A stretch of DNA of 64,000 nucleotides, taken from Scleromitrula shiraiana. Lineage: Eukaryota; Ascomycota; Leotiomycetes; Helotiales; Sclerotiniaceae. A model generated the notes under the pieces. It ran no database searches, had not been told where the DNA came from, and saw nothing but the letters and a program-made list of their open reading frames with translations. The stretch spans positions 682,001 to 746,000 of the forward strand of contig JABELC010000011.1 of NCBI GenBank assembly GCA_028455995.1. Direction: 5' to 3'. The position numbers and the translations under genes are program-made. The first letter of the stretch is position 1. Each line of letters opens with the position of its first letter. Below are positions 36,392-49,003 of this stretch, one piece after another.

Positions 36392-37633
36392 TTATGTTTC
36401 GTGCGGATGTTGATTCTGTGGTTGATCTGAATGCTGATACGTACGTTGACCTTTTTGTAGCCCCGCTAATCCACTCCGCTCCATCATATCCGTAAATGTA
36501 GTCTGATGACTAACAGCCCTACTATCATTCGAGCCTGGGACTTCCAAATTCTGACTCTGGTTCATATTCTCTCGTGCTCGCAACATGCTGGCTGTGTCGG
36601 TATCTGTGAATATGTTTATATCTTCGTAGCTGGGTTCACGCTGGAGCGGGGGCGTGACAGGTCGTTCTTCGGGAACTGTCGCTTGTCGTTGTATGTTTAG
36701 GGGCATCGGTGGTGCTTGTCCCATATTGGGGTTGGGACTATTCTTGTAAAGGAATCCGCTGGTGCTACTTGCGGCTGTAGTGTTAGATTTTCGGAATAGA
36801 GAACGCACGCGTGTGAGCGTATTGTTTCTTCGGAGAGGTGTGCTACCCGCGGATGTTGATGGTGTAGGTGGCATTTTACGAAGGAAATCCGTCCTTACGT
36901 CGCTGGTAGGTACGGGGTCTGAAATATTTCCGAATGAGGAACCGCTTTTGCGGTTGGAGGTCTTCAATCTTCCAAGGCAGACTAGAGCGATTAGAGGCAT
37001 TAGTATGCCAATAGCTATTCCAGGGAAGAGGCCGACGAGAATAGCCTCCACGGGGAATCTGTTGCATTTTGACTTGACGGGGGCCGGTGTTTGCGTTGCA
37101 GATGATGCCGAGGTTACTGGAGTTATTGATGGACCTGATGTAGCCGTTAGTGAGCTCGCTGTACTAGCCTGTGTCGTTGAGCTTGCAGCTGATAAGGTTG
37201 AACTGCTCACAACTCCTGGAACCGAATCGGCTTGATCGTCGTTTATCGCACAGATATCGCCTCGGCAAGTATATCCAAATGGGCAACAGTCCTTCCCACA
37301 TTTTTGTAAAGTCGCTGCTAATGCTGTTGTTTTCAGAGTGTTATCTGGATGTGCAGTTGCGTTTTGCGTAGTGATGTCGCATGTAATGGGTTGAATTATG
37401 GTGCAATCACTTCCTTTAGGACAACATAGCAAAGTTGTGTTTTGTGCTAAAGGTATACAAGTCGAAGTAGAAGGACAGCAAAAGTTCGAAGGTAATCCTG
37501 CATTCGCACATTGTGTATAATTCGGGTCTGAGCATGTTGCTCTCTCGAAAATAGTGCCTGCACTCACACTTGCCGCACTCACAAGACAAATGACCGACAA
37601 TATCGACTGCTTGGTGATTCGTATCTGCCTCAT
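36392..37633 (-). CDS. Cys-rich single-pass cell-surface protein (Mid2/WSC-like layout)
   Basis: One exon of 413 residues. The frame is open to 37690, but the ATG at 37633 places a typical signal peptide at the very N terminus (QSILSVICLVSAASVSA), so I chose it. The ectodomain has many paired cysteines (FCCPSTSTC, LLCCPKGSDC, CGKDCCPFGYTC), followed by a Ser/Thr-rich stalk (about 140-185) likely to be O-mannosylated. A membrane segment spans about 195-221 (VEAILVGLFPGIAIGILMPL), and a long Ser/Pro-rich cytoplasmic tail carries RSLFRKS and RQATVPEERP. This resembles fungal wall-stress sensors or glycoprotein receptors in layout. No named family is certain. The C-rich coding strand is strong in the middle of the gene. 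Confidence 0.78.
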   Translation of the reverse strand: MRQIRITKQSILSVICLVSAASVSAGTIFERATCSDPNYTQCANAGLPSNFCCPSTSTCIPLAQNTTLLCCPKGSDCTIIQPITCDITTQNATAHPDNTLKTTALAATLQKCGKDCCPFGYTCRGDICAINDDQADSVPGVVSSSTLSAASSTTQASTASSLTATSGPSITPVTSASSATQTPAPVKSKCNRFPVEAILVGLFPGIAIGILMPLIALVCLGRLKTSNRKSGSSFGNISDPVPTSDVRTDFLRKMPPTPSTSAGSTPLRRNNTLTRVRSLFRKSNTTAASSTSGFLYKNSPNPNMGQAPPMPLNIQRQATVPEERPVTPPLQREPSYEDINIFTDTDTASMLRARENMNQSQNLEVPGSNDSRAVSHQTTFTDMMERSGLAGLQKGQRTYQHSDQPQNQHPHET

Positions 37634-38816
37634 TGCTTCAACCCTCTGTGACTCTACCTTTTTCTCTTTCCTTTCCAAGGAAGGCGTCAAGTAATGATGT
37701 ATAGTCTTACAGTAAAAAACTTATAGTCAAACCACCAGAATCCAAGAACGAAGAACTCGAAAATAAGTAGTAAAAGAAGCGAAAAGCAGTGAATAGAAAG
37801 ATTTAGACTTGTAAAAGATGAATATGGGCGCGTGAGACGAAAAGATACTCGTAAGTATCAAAATGGAACAAAGAAATTGTGATAGTGTTCTTTTTAGCAC
37901 CGAAGATAAATATAACAACAACTAACAACAAACAATAAGAAGACAAAAGATTCTAGAATCAGGAAAAGAAGAATTTTTCATATGAGAATGAGATTCTCTT
38001 TGTTCTCATATCGAATCACTGGCAACAACTTTTCGTCATAGAGTCTCGAGTGCGGAAACATATCGCTCTCCTTCTCCTCCTACGAATAGATTGAAATAAG
38101 AAAAAGGCCGTCGTCAAATGCGGAAGTACATGCCATGTCAAACTGGGTCTCTCAGTTGTTGGCCGCATATCTTCGAATAGATTTTTCTGCATATAAAAAG
38201 CTAGAATAAGGTAAAAAAAAATGATGTACTGGCCATCGATGCGGCGGTTCAAGACAAACCAACAAATTATTGGTAATAAGCTATCGGCAAATGTTAGAGG
38301 TGGTCATAGTGTCACCCCAGGACTCACTTCTAAGGAATGATTCGGAATTGAGAGGCTGTCAAGCGCCCATATAATGTTATTTTTATTGTTGGACATTTTG
38401 GTGCGAAATGACTGGTTAATAATACATTTCATGATATTATTAGCAGACTTAACTGATGCAATTGAATCGATTTGATTTTGGTGGGTAATATACGCGTGAT
38501 TCGATTAGGATATTTGATAGTTGAGGACAACCAGTATCGTGCGTGTGGTGTTGGCGTATCTGCCGGCTCAACTTGGTTGTCCGGTTTTATTGCCGTTTGT
38601 GGTGCACCTAATGAATCTTCAATGATTCGATCCCATGCTGTATGGCTAGATCAAAATTGGCTGGCTGTTTGACAAGATGCCGGGCAAAGGGGCAGCAAGT
38701 GCGGCTGAAGTACATTTCAGTAGTCTTCAAGCTTACATAAAAGCTGTCCTTCGATAAATACATAAAGTGTATTTGAGAAACCCATGGGCAAATCTAGAAA
38801 ACGATACATAATCATA
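37634..38816. other. intergenic
   Basis: No gene seen. It is the promoter side of the surface-protein gene and the upstream flank of the decayed block. A 9-bp hairpin (arms 37980-37988 and 38003-38011) is present. Confidence 0.5.
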
Positions 38817-40428
38817 ATGTCGAGCTCTAGTTTTGAAGATGTTGAACTAAATGCAGGCTTGTCACCTCCAACACGATCTCCACCGTCAATCCCACTGTTT
38901 CCTACCCAGACTGCTTAGAATATCCCAGCGAATGGTTCCAAGCCAAATATACCTTTGAATCGCTCATCCAAGAGTCGTCATACTCATTCTTCGGACTCAT
39001 TTGGGGAATATGTCCAGACATTCAGATCTGATATGACCTCCCGGAATCTACTATCTGACTATGTGCAACTCAAAAATTTATGTATCAAAAATCTCGTTAA
39101 CCAGTTTCTTTCGTGCGATATTTTTGAGTATTCGGATCCCTCAAACCAACACTCTTTCACTCAACCATTGACTGAGAGCGGAGAGGGGAACTTTAGGACT
39201 GCCTTGGAAACAGCTCGGTCCGAGTTAAAAACTAGGTCAGGGCTGAAGGGTCTACGTACATGGTTCGTAATATCCATTGATAACGGCGACCAAGGAATTG
39301 AAACTCATCTCTAACGGTGTTTTGCGTTGCCAAACTCCTGAATCTTTGCGATCTCACCTGTATTCTCGTCTGGTAAAACTTGCAAATTCTGCCAATTGGG
39401 GGTGGCGCCGGCAACAAAAGTATGATGCACCGTGGCTAGCCATTTTCTGTACTATTGCAAGTGCATGGGGTGTGCCATTCTCAGTAGTCGGGCCATGGCA
39501 CCCAACACCACATTCATCGCGATCTGCTCTAATCCCATACACGGAATCACAACCAAAGAGTAAGTAGTCATCTTCTATTAAGGAACGTTTACGGGCAGTA
39601 AGTGATTCTCGATTGTGAAAAACAGGAAACAATCCTAACTTCACACTCAAAGAAAGAGATTGGGTCTCGATCAAGCTACGTTGGCACGCATATGCAACTC
39701 ATTATACCCAGGACTTCAAAACTTCTACTTGGCTCAGGGACTATAAGGTGTATGTCTGGCAGCCTCATCTTGATGTGCCAATGCCAGAGAAGGCTTATAT
39801 AAAGTTCTCTGAGATTTCAAGGGATTATAGGGATTTATTGGTTTTATTGAGACCGACCCTGAAGCAGTCAATATTTGAACCTGCCGCATATACAGAATAA
39901 TTCGAGAAATTTGACCTCGACCCCGTTACTATGCCACCGTCGTCTGAAGTATGTATTCTATTCTACGTCTTGTGTGTTTCTAACATTATGATTAAAGAGA
40001 GCTGGGAGTTTATCAAACAACTTTTAGATCAGATCGCAGACATGGCAAGTAGATACGTGCATGAGATTTCATGCCTCTCTAGCCTTGTTCTACTCGCAGA
40101 GGTTACTTATTCTCCTATTACAGAGAATCGAGATTAGGAGACATTCTGCAATAGGGAAGGTCAAGTGTATATCACACTTGGATGATATCCTCCAAAGTTC
40201 TATGATTGGAAATCGAGAAGCGAAAATCCTAATAGCACAGGTACAATCTGCTTTAGACCTTACTGAGCAGGATACAAATGACAGCACAGGATGTTATAAA
40301 GATTGTTTCGTCAGACTACGAAAAGGATACAAGGATGGTGCAGATGCTTTAGATCAGATGCAGAAGGCGTCAGAGGAGCTTGAACTGAAAGCTGCATACT
40401 CAAATCCAGGTGCTTGTTCAGGTTCTTG
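38817..40428 (+). pseudogene. decayed multi-exon gene of unrecognised family
   Basis: From the ATG at 38817 a frame encodes a Ser/Pro-rich head (MSSSSFEDVELNAGLSPP) and meets TAG at 38916, then stays protein-like to about 39300. A frameshift moves it to a frame with QKYDAPWLAIFCTIASAWGVPFSVVGPWH. A canonical intron (39560-39625, GTAAGT donor) joins it to ERDWVSIKLRWHAYATHYTQD. A TAA at 39898 follows, but the same frame continues to a GTATGT intron (39948 onward), a SWEFIKQLLDQIADM exon, and a further stretch (HLDDILQSSMIGNREAKIL) to about 40428. Both stops could be CAG/CAA codons changed by C-to-T. I do not recognise the family. The last exon runs in frame into the GH43 remnant. Exon limits after 39900 are tentative. 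Confidence 0.5.
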
Positions 40429-41573
40429 CTATGCTCATGATCCAGCATTAATTCAACGTTCAAGTGATGGCACTTGATTCAAGTTCAATACTGGAAACGG
40501 TATTGGCATATGGAAAGCTACGGCTCTTGCTGGACCGTGGAGTTATGTTGGTGATGCTTTGCCTGGAGGAAGTAAAATTAACTTCCCGGAAACACCGATC
40601 TTTGGTCTTGTTTCCTTCTTTTCTTCAACTAATACAATGGGTTCTGGAGGATGAATGTAAGAAGGACACAGAAGATCATACTCATAGAATAACATAGTCA
40701 CCCGATGTTCACCTCGTAGGCTCAACCTACTACATGTACTATGCTATCTCTACCTTTGGCACACAAAACTCAGCAATCGGAGTCGCAACATCTACTACTA
40801 TGTTAGTGGGTTCATGGACCGATCTAGGTGCTACAGGTATTGCTTCAACAACAGGCAAGCCTTACAATGCAATTGATCCCAACCTCATTGCAGTCGGCAG
40901 CAATTATTAGTTCGTCTCTCACTTTCATATCTTCTCTTCCATACAGCCTTCGGTCTCAAATGACAGCACATTAACTGCTGCCTATCACTCAAAAGTTTGA
41001 ACTTCGGTTCCTTCTGAGACGATATCTATCAAGTAGGCATGGCATCAACACCCACCAAGGCCGGCGGTAGCGCTTCATACAATTTTGCATACAACTCTAC
41101 CGGAACTCATTCCGAAGAAGGATCATACATGGTCTACTACTCTGGCTACTCTTATCTCCTCGTCTCCTCCAGAATTTTTTGCGGTTGCGACACCTTGCTA
41201 GCAAGCCTGCTGCAGGTGATGAATATAAGATCATTATGTGCAGGAGTACAAGTGCTACTGGTAACTTTGTGGATAAAAGTGGGAAGTCTTGCGCAGCTGG
41301 TGGAGGAACAACTTTGTTGGCTAATCATGGTAATGTTTATGGACCTGTTGCACAGTGAGTTCTTCTTTTCTCTTCCCTTGGATTCTTTTGATGAGATTTG
41401 CTATGTTAAGTTTTACGTACACCTACTAACCATGAAATAGGGGTGTCTATCTTTCATCCTCTGAACCCATTCTTTACTACCATTACGCAAACCCTAAAAT
41501 TGGTATTGCAGATGCTAATTCCTTATTTGGATACAACTACCTTACCTTCACCAACGGATGGCCTGTTGTTTGA
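40400..41573 (+). pseudogene. GH43 endo-1,5-alpha-L-arabinanase remnant
   Basis: The order of family motifs is complete: NPGACSGSCYAHDPALIQRSSDGT, FKFNTGNGIGIWKATALAGPWSYVGDALPGGSK, PDVHLVGSTYYMYYA, GKPYNAIDPNLI, MASTPTKAGGSA, HSEEGSYMVYYSG and NPKIGIADANSLFGYNYLTF, ending at a stop at 41571. GH43 arabinanases cut pectin arabinan side chains. Candidate catalytic acids are retained (Asp in AHDPA, Asp in NAIDP, Glu in HSEEG). TGA codons at 40475 and 41015 replace expected aromatic residues. Frameshifts are needed near 40582, near 40698 and near 41195. Introns at 40910-40995 and 41355-41440 (CTAAC branch site) are still recognisable. Decay therefore followed a normal spliced gene. Confidence 0.85.
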
Positions 41574-43671
41574 ACTCCTTTCCTCCACCTCTACTCTCGC
41601 CTCCTATTTGAAAGTTATTGAGCCTATCAACCATTCTAAAACATGCAAAAGCTGGGAGTACGAAAACCCAATACATTCATTATACATACCCATTTTTCCT
41701 TTGTATATATTTTCTAGCCTTCCGAGGACTTCATTCTGCACATACTTTTTTTAAGCAAGACACTTTGCTGTGTATAGTTTTTATTTTCAATACTACTGAG
41801 TAGTCATTATCTATCTATAGCTTCAGGAATCCGTTACATCGATTGTGATTTGAATCCACCAACAGAAATAATCATAATCTAAACTAAAGGAAATAAACAT
41901 CTCATCATCACTTTCCAATACTTGAATCGGCATATTGATCATCAACAACAACAATGTACATTCCATTAACTAGCTTCCAACCTCAATTCCAACCTCAATT
42001 CTAATCTCAATTCCAATCTCAATTTTTTATCGTAAAAGTATATCCTCAAAATTGCCTAATTTGTGAATCGGATAAATGGGCCCATTCAACAATTGCCGAT
42101 TAACCAGTAGGAAGGCTCGTTTGCATTTACCACTCTATTAATCAATGGATTGACCGATGCATGAATAGGAGATATTGACGAACAGTCCAGAACAGACCTA
42201 TCCAAATATTAGAGAGTAACAGTTCCCAGGTGAAATTCAGCTAGCAAGAAACCATTTGAAAGTATTGCTTGAGGTCTACTCGAGAACTCCCATACTCTCA
42301 CACAACATTGCTCTTGAGAGTTAGAGAGCAAAATCCTCACGTTCGCGGTCTTCAGGAGGTGAAATTCAAGTACATATGAATCGTCATATCAATCTAATGA
42401 TATAAATCTCAATTAAAGAATTTTTCTCTCGTAACGTAAACACCAGCGTTTAAATAGAAGGCTCGAGAGTTAAGGTAGGTTCAGATAATATTACGCACAC
42501 ATCACCTAGAAACGAAGCTTCAATGTAGGTCACCTATAGTAGCTGCCAGAGACAAATTGTACTATTTCATAGCTTACATGAGAACCGCATTTTGCTCGAT
42601 GGGAGAGTCATGATAAATAGAGCAAGGCCTGCAGTAGAACGATCACAATGGGAATATTGGCTCTGATGATGGTGAATATGATATATGATATATGAGATAT
42701 CTATCTACTATCGATAAATGCCATTCATTCATTCATACATACATTGGCTAGGTGTAATGTCGATGTTTATGGAGATTTAATGTCTTTCTCATCCTAGAAC
42801 TACGTATACTACTATGTAGTTAGTTACATTAGCAGTCCGCTATTCTCTACCACCGAAAAAGTCGCTCAGAACACCTCAAGGATACTACGACGACTTTTTC
42901 TCATCTTCTGAAAATACTTGATCATTAGGTTCACTTCGAACTTACAGAGTAAATACATACGATGAGCCCTATTTATGAAAGATACCCGACTGTAAATACT
43001 CGTCTGAGTTTCCTAAGAATCCATTCACTATCAATATACTGTTTAGTTGTGATGGGGAGGGGAAAAATTACATCCGCATTCACATTCATATTCACAGTCT
43101 CACCAAAGATCCACCGAACTCTATTTCATTTATTTCATCTCACATATGTATATGCCCCTCAAGACACAAAACAATTTATTCATATATAATCTCATTCATA
43201 TATCTAAAAAGGTTCCCTAAATACAAAATAATCTTTTCAACATCAAACTACCGCCTCATTACATAAAGAGTGTTCGTAAACATATATATCATCCATCTTC
43301 CATCTCATCTCATCTCATCTCAAAGAAAACTAAAACACCAAATCGAATGCCCCCAGCCTTTTCTCCAAAGAATAGAAAAGAGATTGCTCTCAAAGTAATA
43401 GTTGAAAAAGAAGTATCAAGCCCTATGTGAAAGAAAGAAACAATGCCTGCTCGGAAGGAACATGCAAAGTTAGGTAGGTGGGTGTAGTAGGTAGATAAAG
43501 AAGTAAAAAAAAAATGGTATCGTGGTCCCGTAAAAGAAAGAAAGTAAGAGTAAAGAAGAAGAGAAAGTCGACCGTTCCAATCATAAAAAGCAACATCAAT
43601 ATAAACATCATACCTTCATCAGCGCCCTTGCCTCCTCTTTATCGACATCAACATCAACATCAACATCAACA
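41574..43671. other. 2.1-kb intergenic stretch
   Basis: No gene supported. It has CTCAATTCCAAC-type 12-bp repeats (about 41975-42022), a perfect 10-bp hairpin (42855-42864 with 42891-42900) and an ATCAAC array (about 43645-43675) that touches the stop of the SAM/PH gene. Confidence 0.5.
42855..42900. repeat. perfect 10-bp inverted repeat
   Basis: GAAAAAGTCG and CGACTTTTTC are separated by 26 bases. The downstream arm ends in a T-rich run. It is isolated in non-coding DNA; function unknown. Confidence 0.7.
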
Positions 43672-43675
43672 TCAA
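43645..43675. repeat. ATCAAC hexamer array
   Basis: About five units of ATCAAC lie across the 3' end of the SAM/PH gene. They just touch its stop codon region. Confidence 0.8.
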
Positions 43676-46606
43676 ATCATATTCCCATTAACATTAACCT
43701 CATATCCCTCACTCTTCTGCTTCAAAGCCTTTGCCAACATCAACTCTCTCATCCAATCAATCCTCTCATCTCGACTCCTCACCGCAAAATAATGCGTCTT
43801 ACCCATCCCCTTCGCATCCCCTTTGTCTCCACTCATGAAAGAACTATTTCTCTTCTTCAACTTCTGCTTCTTCTCAATAGCTTGCGGAATCAACTGGAAA
43901 GAAAAGACGTCCGTTTTTCTCTCCTTGTTTCCAAGCGAGATATTCACTTTCTGAAAGGCTGCGTTTAATTTAGAATGGCTAGCTAGACTACTACATGCGA
44001 TGGCGTAATCGTCTACGTCAATATATCCCAGGACGTCAGTTGTACGTGCGTCCTTGTGCATGGCGAGTCGAGTCCCTTGAAGTGTGAAATGGTGCTCGTG
44101 CCATTCGTGACGGAGCATTTTAGTCTTGCGTTTTTTCATCCACCCAGCGTAGGAGATGTCATTGTTAAGTTGGTGGCCGGCTGGATTGGGATTGTTAATA
44201 GCGTTGGCGTTGTTGGGGGCGGAGGTGCTGAATTGAGCCCAGGGGTCGGTTTGGGAATAACGGCGGATGTGGCTGTTGATTTGAGTGGTTGGTGATGTTA
44301 AAGAGTCGTTTTGTGAATTGTTGGTTGTTTCTGGGAATGTTCGTGCGTTCTTCATTTCGGGGATGTTTGTGGGTGCGGCGGCGGTGGTGGTGGAAATTGT
44401 CATCGGCTGGATCGGATGCGTTTGAATTGTTTTGTGTTCATCAAGTCGGGGGAGGGTTTGTACTGAAGGACGTCGGGATGAGATTCGTGAAAGGCTGCGT
44501 TGAATAGTGTTGCCAATCTGAAGTGAAGCTGAAGTTGAAGTTGAAGTTGTATGTGGACGATAAGACATATTGGGAGGAACAGATTGAGATATTTCTCGAG
44601 ACACAGGGCTCGTTAGGACTGCAGTTACAGGAACATCCATTTCAGAGAATGGAGTACCAAGACGATAGACTGGTGGTGAAGCATTGAAGTTACGAAACTC
44701 AGTAGAGATAGAGTTGCGTAGATCGGGAGAGAGAGCTTCTGCACGTTCCATATGATAGGGAGAAAATGGTACGGCGCTGTCTGGTACTGCTGTTGCGCTG
44801 CAGGGACCATAACTAGCTGCACTTTGAGATCTAACATGTAAATCAGGACGCGGTGGGGGAATTGCCAATTTTGGTAAGCCGCGAAGTCCTGCAATAGGTC
44901 CTTTAACAGCGGGTGGAAACATATCATATGGAGGTGTGGGTGGCTCCTCAGATGATTGATTAGGAGCGAGATGCTGAAATCTAATGAATTGCTTCACATT
45001 ATCTTGAGGATCGCGTAAAGCAACATTACGAAGACTTTCCTCTTCTAGATAACGTAGATTAGGTGTTGTTCCAGGACCAAGAACATCTGAAGATGCCACT
45101 ACGGAAGGTACTGCGTCGGAAACTGGACGAGCTGTAAGAGCATTTCCAGGATCTCCAGCGATAAGAACTGTTCCTCCTTCTGTTTACAACGTTAATTTCA
45201 ATATTTCAGTAGATTAGAGATGGTTATACACATACCTTCAGGACTAACTGGATGATCTTTGTTGAAAGCAGCAATCAAACGTTGTTGCTTTCTCCACTTG
45301 GAACAATTCTCCCCCTTCGAACATTTATGTGCTTTTGGCAAGAGCTGTTCAATACCAACTATTGAAATGGATTCAAGCGGTAGCACAGTCTCATGTTTAT
45401 TTCTTCTCGACTTGGAAGCTTTGCGTCTGCGCGAATGTCCTCTCTCCTGACTAGATTCGCAACTTCCCCTTCCTCGTTCCGCTTGGTTTCTGGACCCACG
45501 AAGGTTTACCGGAGAAGTTTCATCGATAGGGGTGATTGGTTTTGGTGTGTTTGGGGCGCTTCCTCGAAGAATATGAATTTCGTTCCAGACCTTTGTTCTC
45601 TGCCCGAATGACTGAATGCCCAGTTCTCGAAGGTCTTCAAATTTGAGAGTGGTCAAAATAGCACCCGAAATGTCATTCTCTTGAAACTTCTCAACAACTG
45701 ACGTTTCGAATCCTGCATCGAGCATCCATCTGGAGACTTGACGTGGAGTCCATTGTGGGACCTCGCTCAGATTTAAGTGCGCAATGCTCTCGGTCAAGAA
45801 AGATAATTCTTGCCCCTCACGTTTCGTTGGAGCATCCGGTGAAACTGGTGTAGGTGGACCGACTGGATATTGAGGACTGAAAGTAGTTGGATTCGGTGTT
45901 AAAGGTGACATTTCTAAAACATATTGGTTCGGGATATCGAGCGACGAAGAAACAGAGCTTCGAAACAAATGCGGCCCTCTAGGTCCCTCGACTGGCTTCT
46001 TAATATCTAAATCGAAATTGAAGGATTGAAATTCATGAGGGGCAGAAGTCGGTGTGAATACTTCTTCGTAGGAAGATAATGTAGTCTGACTCGTTTGACC
46101 CGCCTAAAACTGTTATTATATGAGTAGCATGAAAGCAAGATGGTACATACAGATCTATAGCTCAAGCGTGGTGAATTAGTATCCTCGTCTACATCCGATG
46201 CATACCGAATATCTTCCACACAGTGAGGGCGTTGTTCATCTTCATCTTCATAACCTTCTATATATTGAGGACGTTGCTCAGCTTCGAAATCTTTCACATA
46301 TCTAGGATGTTGCTGATCTTCGAACTCTTCTACATCGCTCATATCATCCTCAAAATCCGTATCGAAAATTGTCGCTGACGATAATGGTCGCTCTCCCTGA
46401 GGTGTATATTCTCGAGGTTGTGGAGGTTTGAAACCAAAAAACGTATCTCTAGGTTGCATAGCAAAGCCTCTCTGAAACATATCGACCCTAGTGTCAATGG
46501 CTGTTAATGGGGTCGCAGCCTACAAACGGTCGAGGGATATTAGTATAGAAAGTGATAATTGACATGGGGATGATCCCATATAATATGGCCTTCAATTACT
46601 GACCAT
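43672..46606 (-). CDS. SAM and PH domain protein (Boi-like scaffold)
   Basis: Minus-strand exons 46519-46151, 46103-45236 and 45179-43672 join in frame; the two inner introns are 47 and 56 nt. A phase-0 acceptor at 46520 and a GTCAGT donor directly after ATG 46606-46604 suggest a first coding exon of only three bases, giving 915 residues. An alternative start at 46480 gives 901. A Pro-rich, acidic N-terminal region precedes a SAM domain (WTPRQVSRWMLDAGFE to TKVWNEIHIL), then a Ser/Pro-rich linker and a C-terminal PH domain (YAGWMKKRKTKMLRHEWHEHHFTL to RDERIDWMRELM). SAM plus PH is the core of fungal Boi1/Boi2 polarity scaffolds. I see no SH3 domain, so orthology is not certain. A cortical, lipid-binding role is inference. 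Confidence 0.82.
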
Positions 46607-48819
46607 AATGCCTGATAAGTAGGCGGGGTTATTAACTCGGGCGGTACAAGAAAGATTTGCAAGACTGCTTGCGTTTTCCCGTTGCCGGGGATTTTCTACT
46701 ATGGGAATCGGTACTTTGGCAATATGCACTCTGATAACGATAAAACAAGTACCGTATCTAAGATGAAGTAAGAAAAATAAGAAAAGAGATGAGATTAAAT
46801 CAAACGCAAAGTTTCAAAAAGAGAAAAAGAGTCAACGGCGCCTATGAGAAGTATATGTATCGCTATTGATACGAGATATCATAAAGTTCATTGCATTATT
46901 GCATTATTGCATTATTGTCAAAGCACTTTCAGCACATCAATGGACACACCTGGGGCAACATAAACGCTCCTTTCTTCCACCTCACTCTATATTGTGAACT
47001 GTGCTCACATTTCTGCATGAATAGAGTGTGATCCCTTCGCTTACAAACTTGTGCATATGAAGATATATCCAATGAGAATAATCTTCATGCAAGAAAGTAA
47101 AGAAATAACCAATCAAAAAAGGGGTTACAATGATAAATCCTTCAAGAATCCTTTGTGATTGGTTATAATTGATTTAATAAGTTCTGCAGTTACGCGCCGA
47201 GTAACTTTTTTTTCGTTTTACCCCCGGCTATTTATTCTAATTCGTCAATTGACGTCTTTCCACCCCGGGTCACCCTCCGAGCCGCCTTGGTTCAAGATAT
47301 CCCGAATTCCAGACTTACAGTTCACATATGGCGTAAAACCCTTGAAATGATGGAATAATGTAATAAATGTAATCAAGGGAGAAAAAAGAAAAAGAAAAAG
47401 AAAAAGAAAAGATCTTTTAGATATCTGATCCCCGAGACATGAGAGAGACAAAGCCAATAAAAATATGAGAAACTTAAAGCCTTTAGAAGGTTGAAGGTTG
47501 AATTAAGTGGAATTATGGAAATGGAAATGGAAATGGAAATGGAAAAAAAGGGTAAAACAACTCGAAGAATAAAGTTTTCGCTATGAACTTGTATCTCGGT
47601 GCGGACCGTTCACACCGTTTGTTTCTAAAGTAAAAGCTACTTATATTAAGAAGAACGAACTACTGTATTAAATCTATTAATAGAACTGCTAGAGATAGAT
47701 AAGAATTAGGAGACAATTAGGAGACAATTAGGAGATAATTAGGAGAAACAAGTACAACTGCTAATAAATGTCATGTATACAATTACAAGCAAGTACCAAG
47801 TTGTTGAAATTGCGTTCATAGTTAAATTCCTAGTTAGATTTCCAATTAGATTCCCAATTATATTCCTAGTTAGATTTGATACATTTCATTCAAATCAGCA
47901 TTAATATATCCTCAATTCTTAGAATTGGAACTTTTAATCTAACAATTCAATTTATCCACAACGCAACAAACAAACACTTATTACTTACATGACCCAGTGA
48001 GTACCCAGTCTTACTGCAAGAAATGCATGCTCATGCGGTTAATAAATTGTACCCGAAGGTGATCAACCGTGATGAAGGATTGAATTCTCACTGTAGAATA
48101 GAAGGGAAGGGAAGAAAGCCCCTCCAAGATAAGATCCCAGAAGAAAAAGACCAGCTCTAGAGATCCTTCATGTGTGAAATACCTCCGCAACACGGCAATT
48201 CTAATGTGCTTCCTCACATTCCATCTCTTTTACAGTCATAGCACGAAGAAGCACAATGTGAATGCTCTCCATAATAAATTCCCAACGATGAGGATTGACG
48301 ATCTACTGATCTGATCCCCATCTCTCCTTTCTTCACACCTTATTAGGTGGTCAAGGTATCCATTCCATCTATCACGATCACATCACGATCACATCACGAT
48401 CACATCACGATCACATCACAAACCATCTTCCAGGATACATACATACATACAATATGATACCAACAGTTAGACGGTACTCAACCTTTTGATCCGGATAACC
48501 ATCACGAATCCGCCACTGAGACATACAGTTCTGTTACCGGTACTAGGAGAAACCCTTTTCAAAGATTAGAAAAAATCGAACCATTATCAAGCATCTACAT
48601 TACATTACGTACATACAGTCAGATTTCTTCGTGACGAATACCTCCTACCTACATAGGTATCTACTCTACCGCAACTATCTGTGATGCAATATAGCTGCAA
48701 GCGCAAGCGATCTAAGCAAATGTAAAGCAAGATAACTATCCATTGCTTGTAGATTACTGTACTATCCCGTTTTCAACCTGTGCATTCCCGTCCGTGCTAA
48801 TTTTTCCTTCTCGCATCAA

Positions 48820-48820
<1 letters not shown>

Positions 48821-48872
<52 letters not shown>

Positions 48873-48886
48873 GTCTGTCTGTCTGT
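48821..48886. repeat. ATCT/GTCT tetranucleotide microsatellite
   Basis: About thirteen ATCT units are followed by four GTCT-type units in non-coding DNA. Confidence 0.95.
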
Positions 48887-49003
48887 ATGATTTTATCCAT
48901 ATTAGAACTATCGTATCGTATTATTCTATGCCCGCCAGTCATGAAGAAGAAAAGAAAGTTGATTCCGTCCGTATCTCTCTGACCAACTTCTCGTCTCGAT
49001 CAG

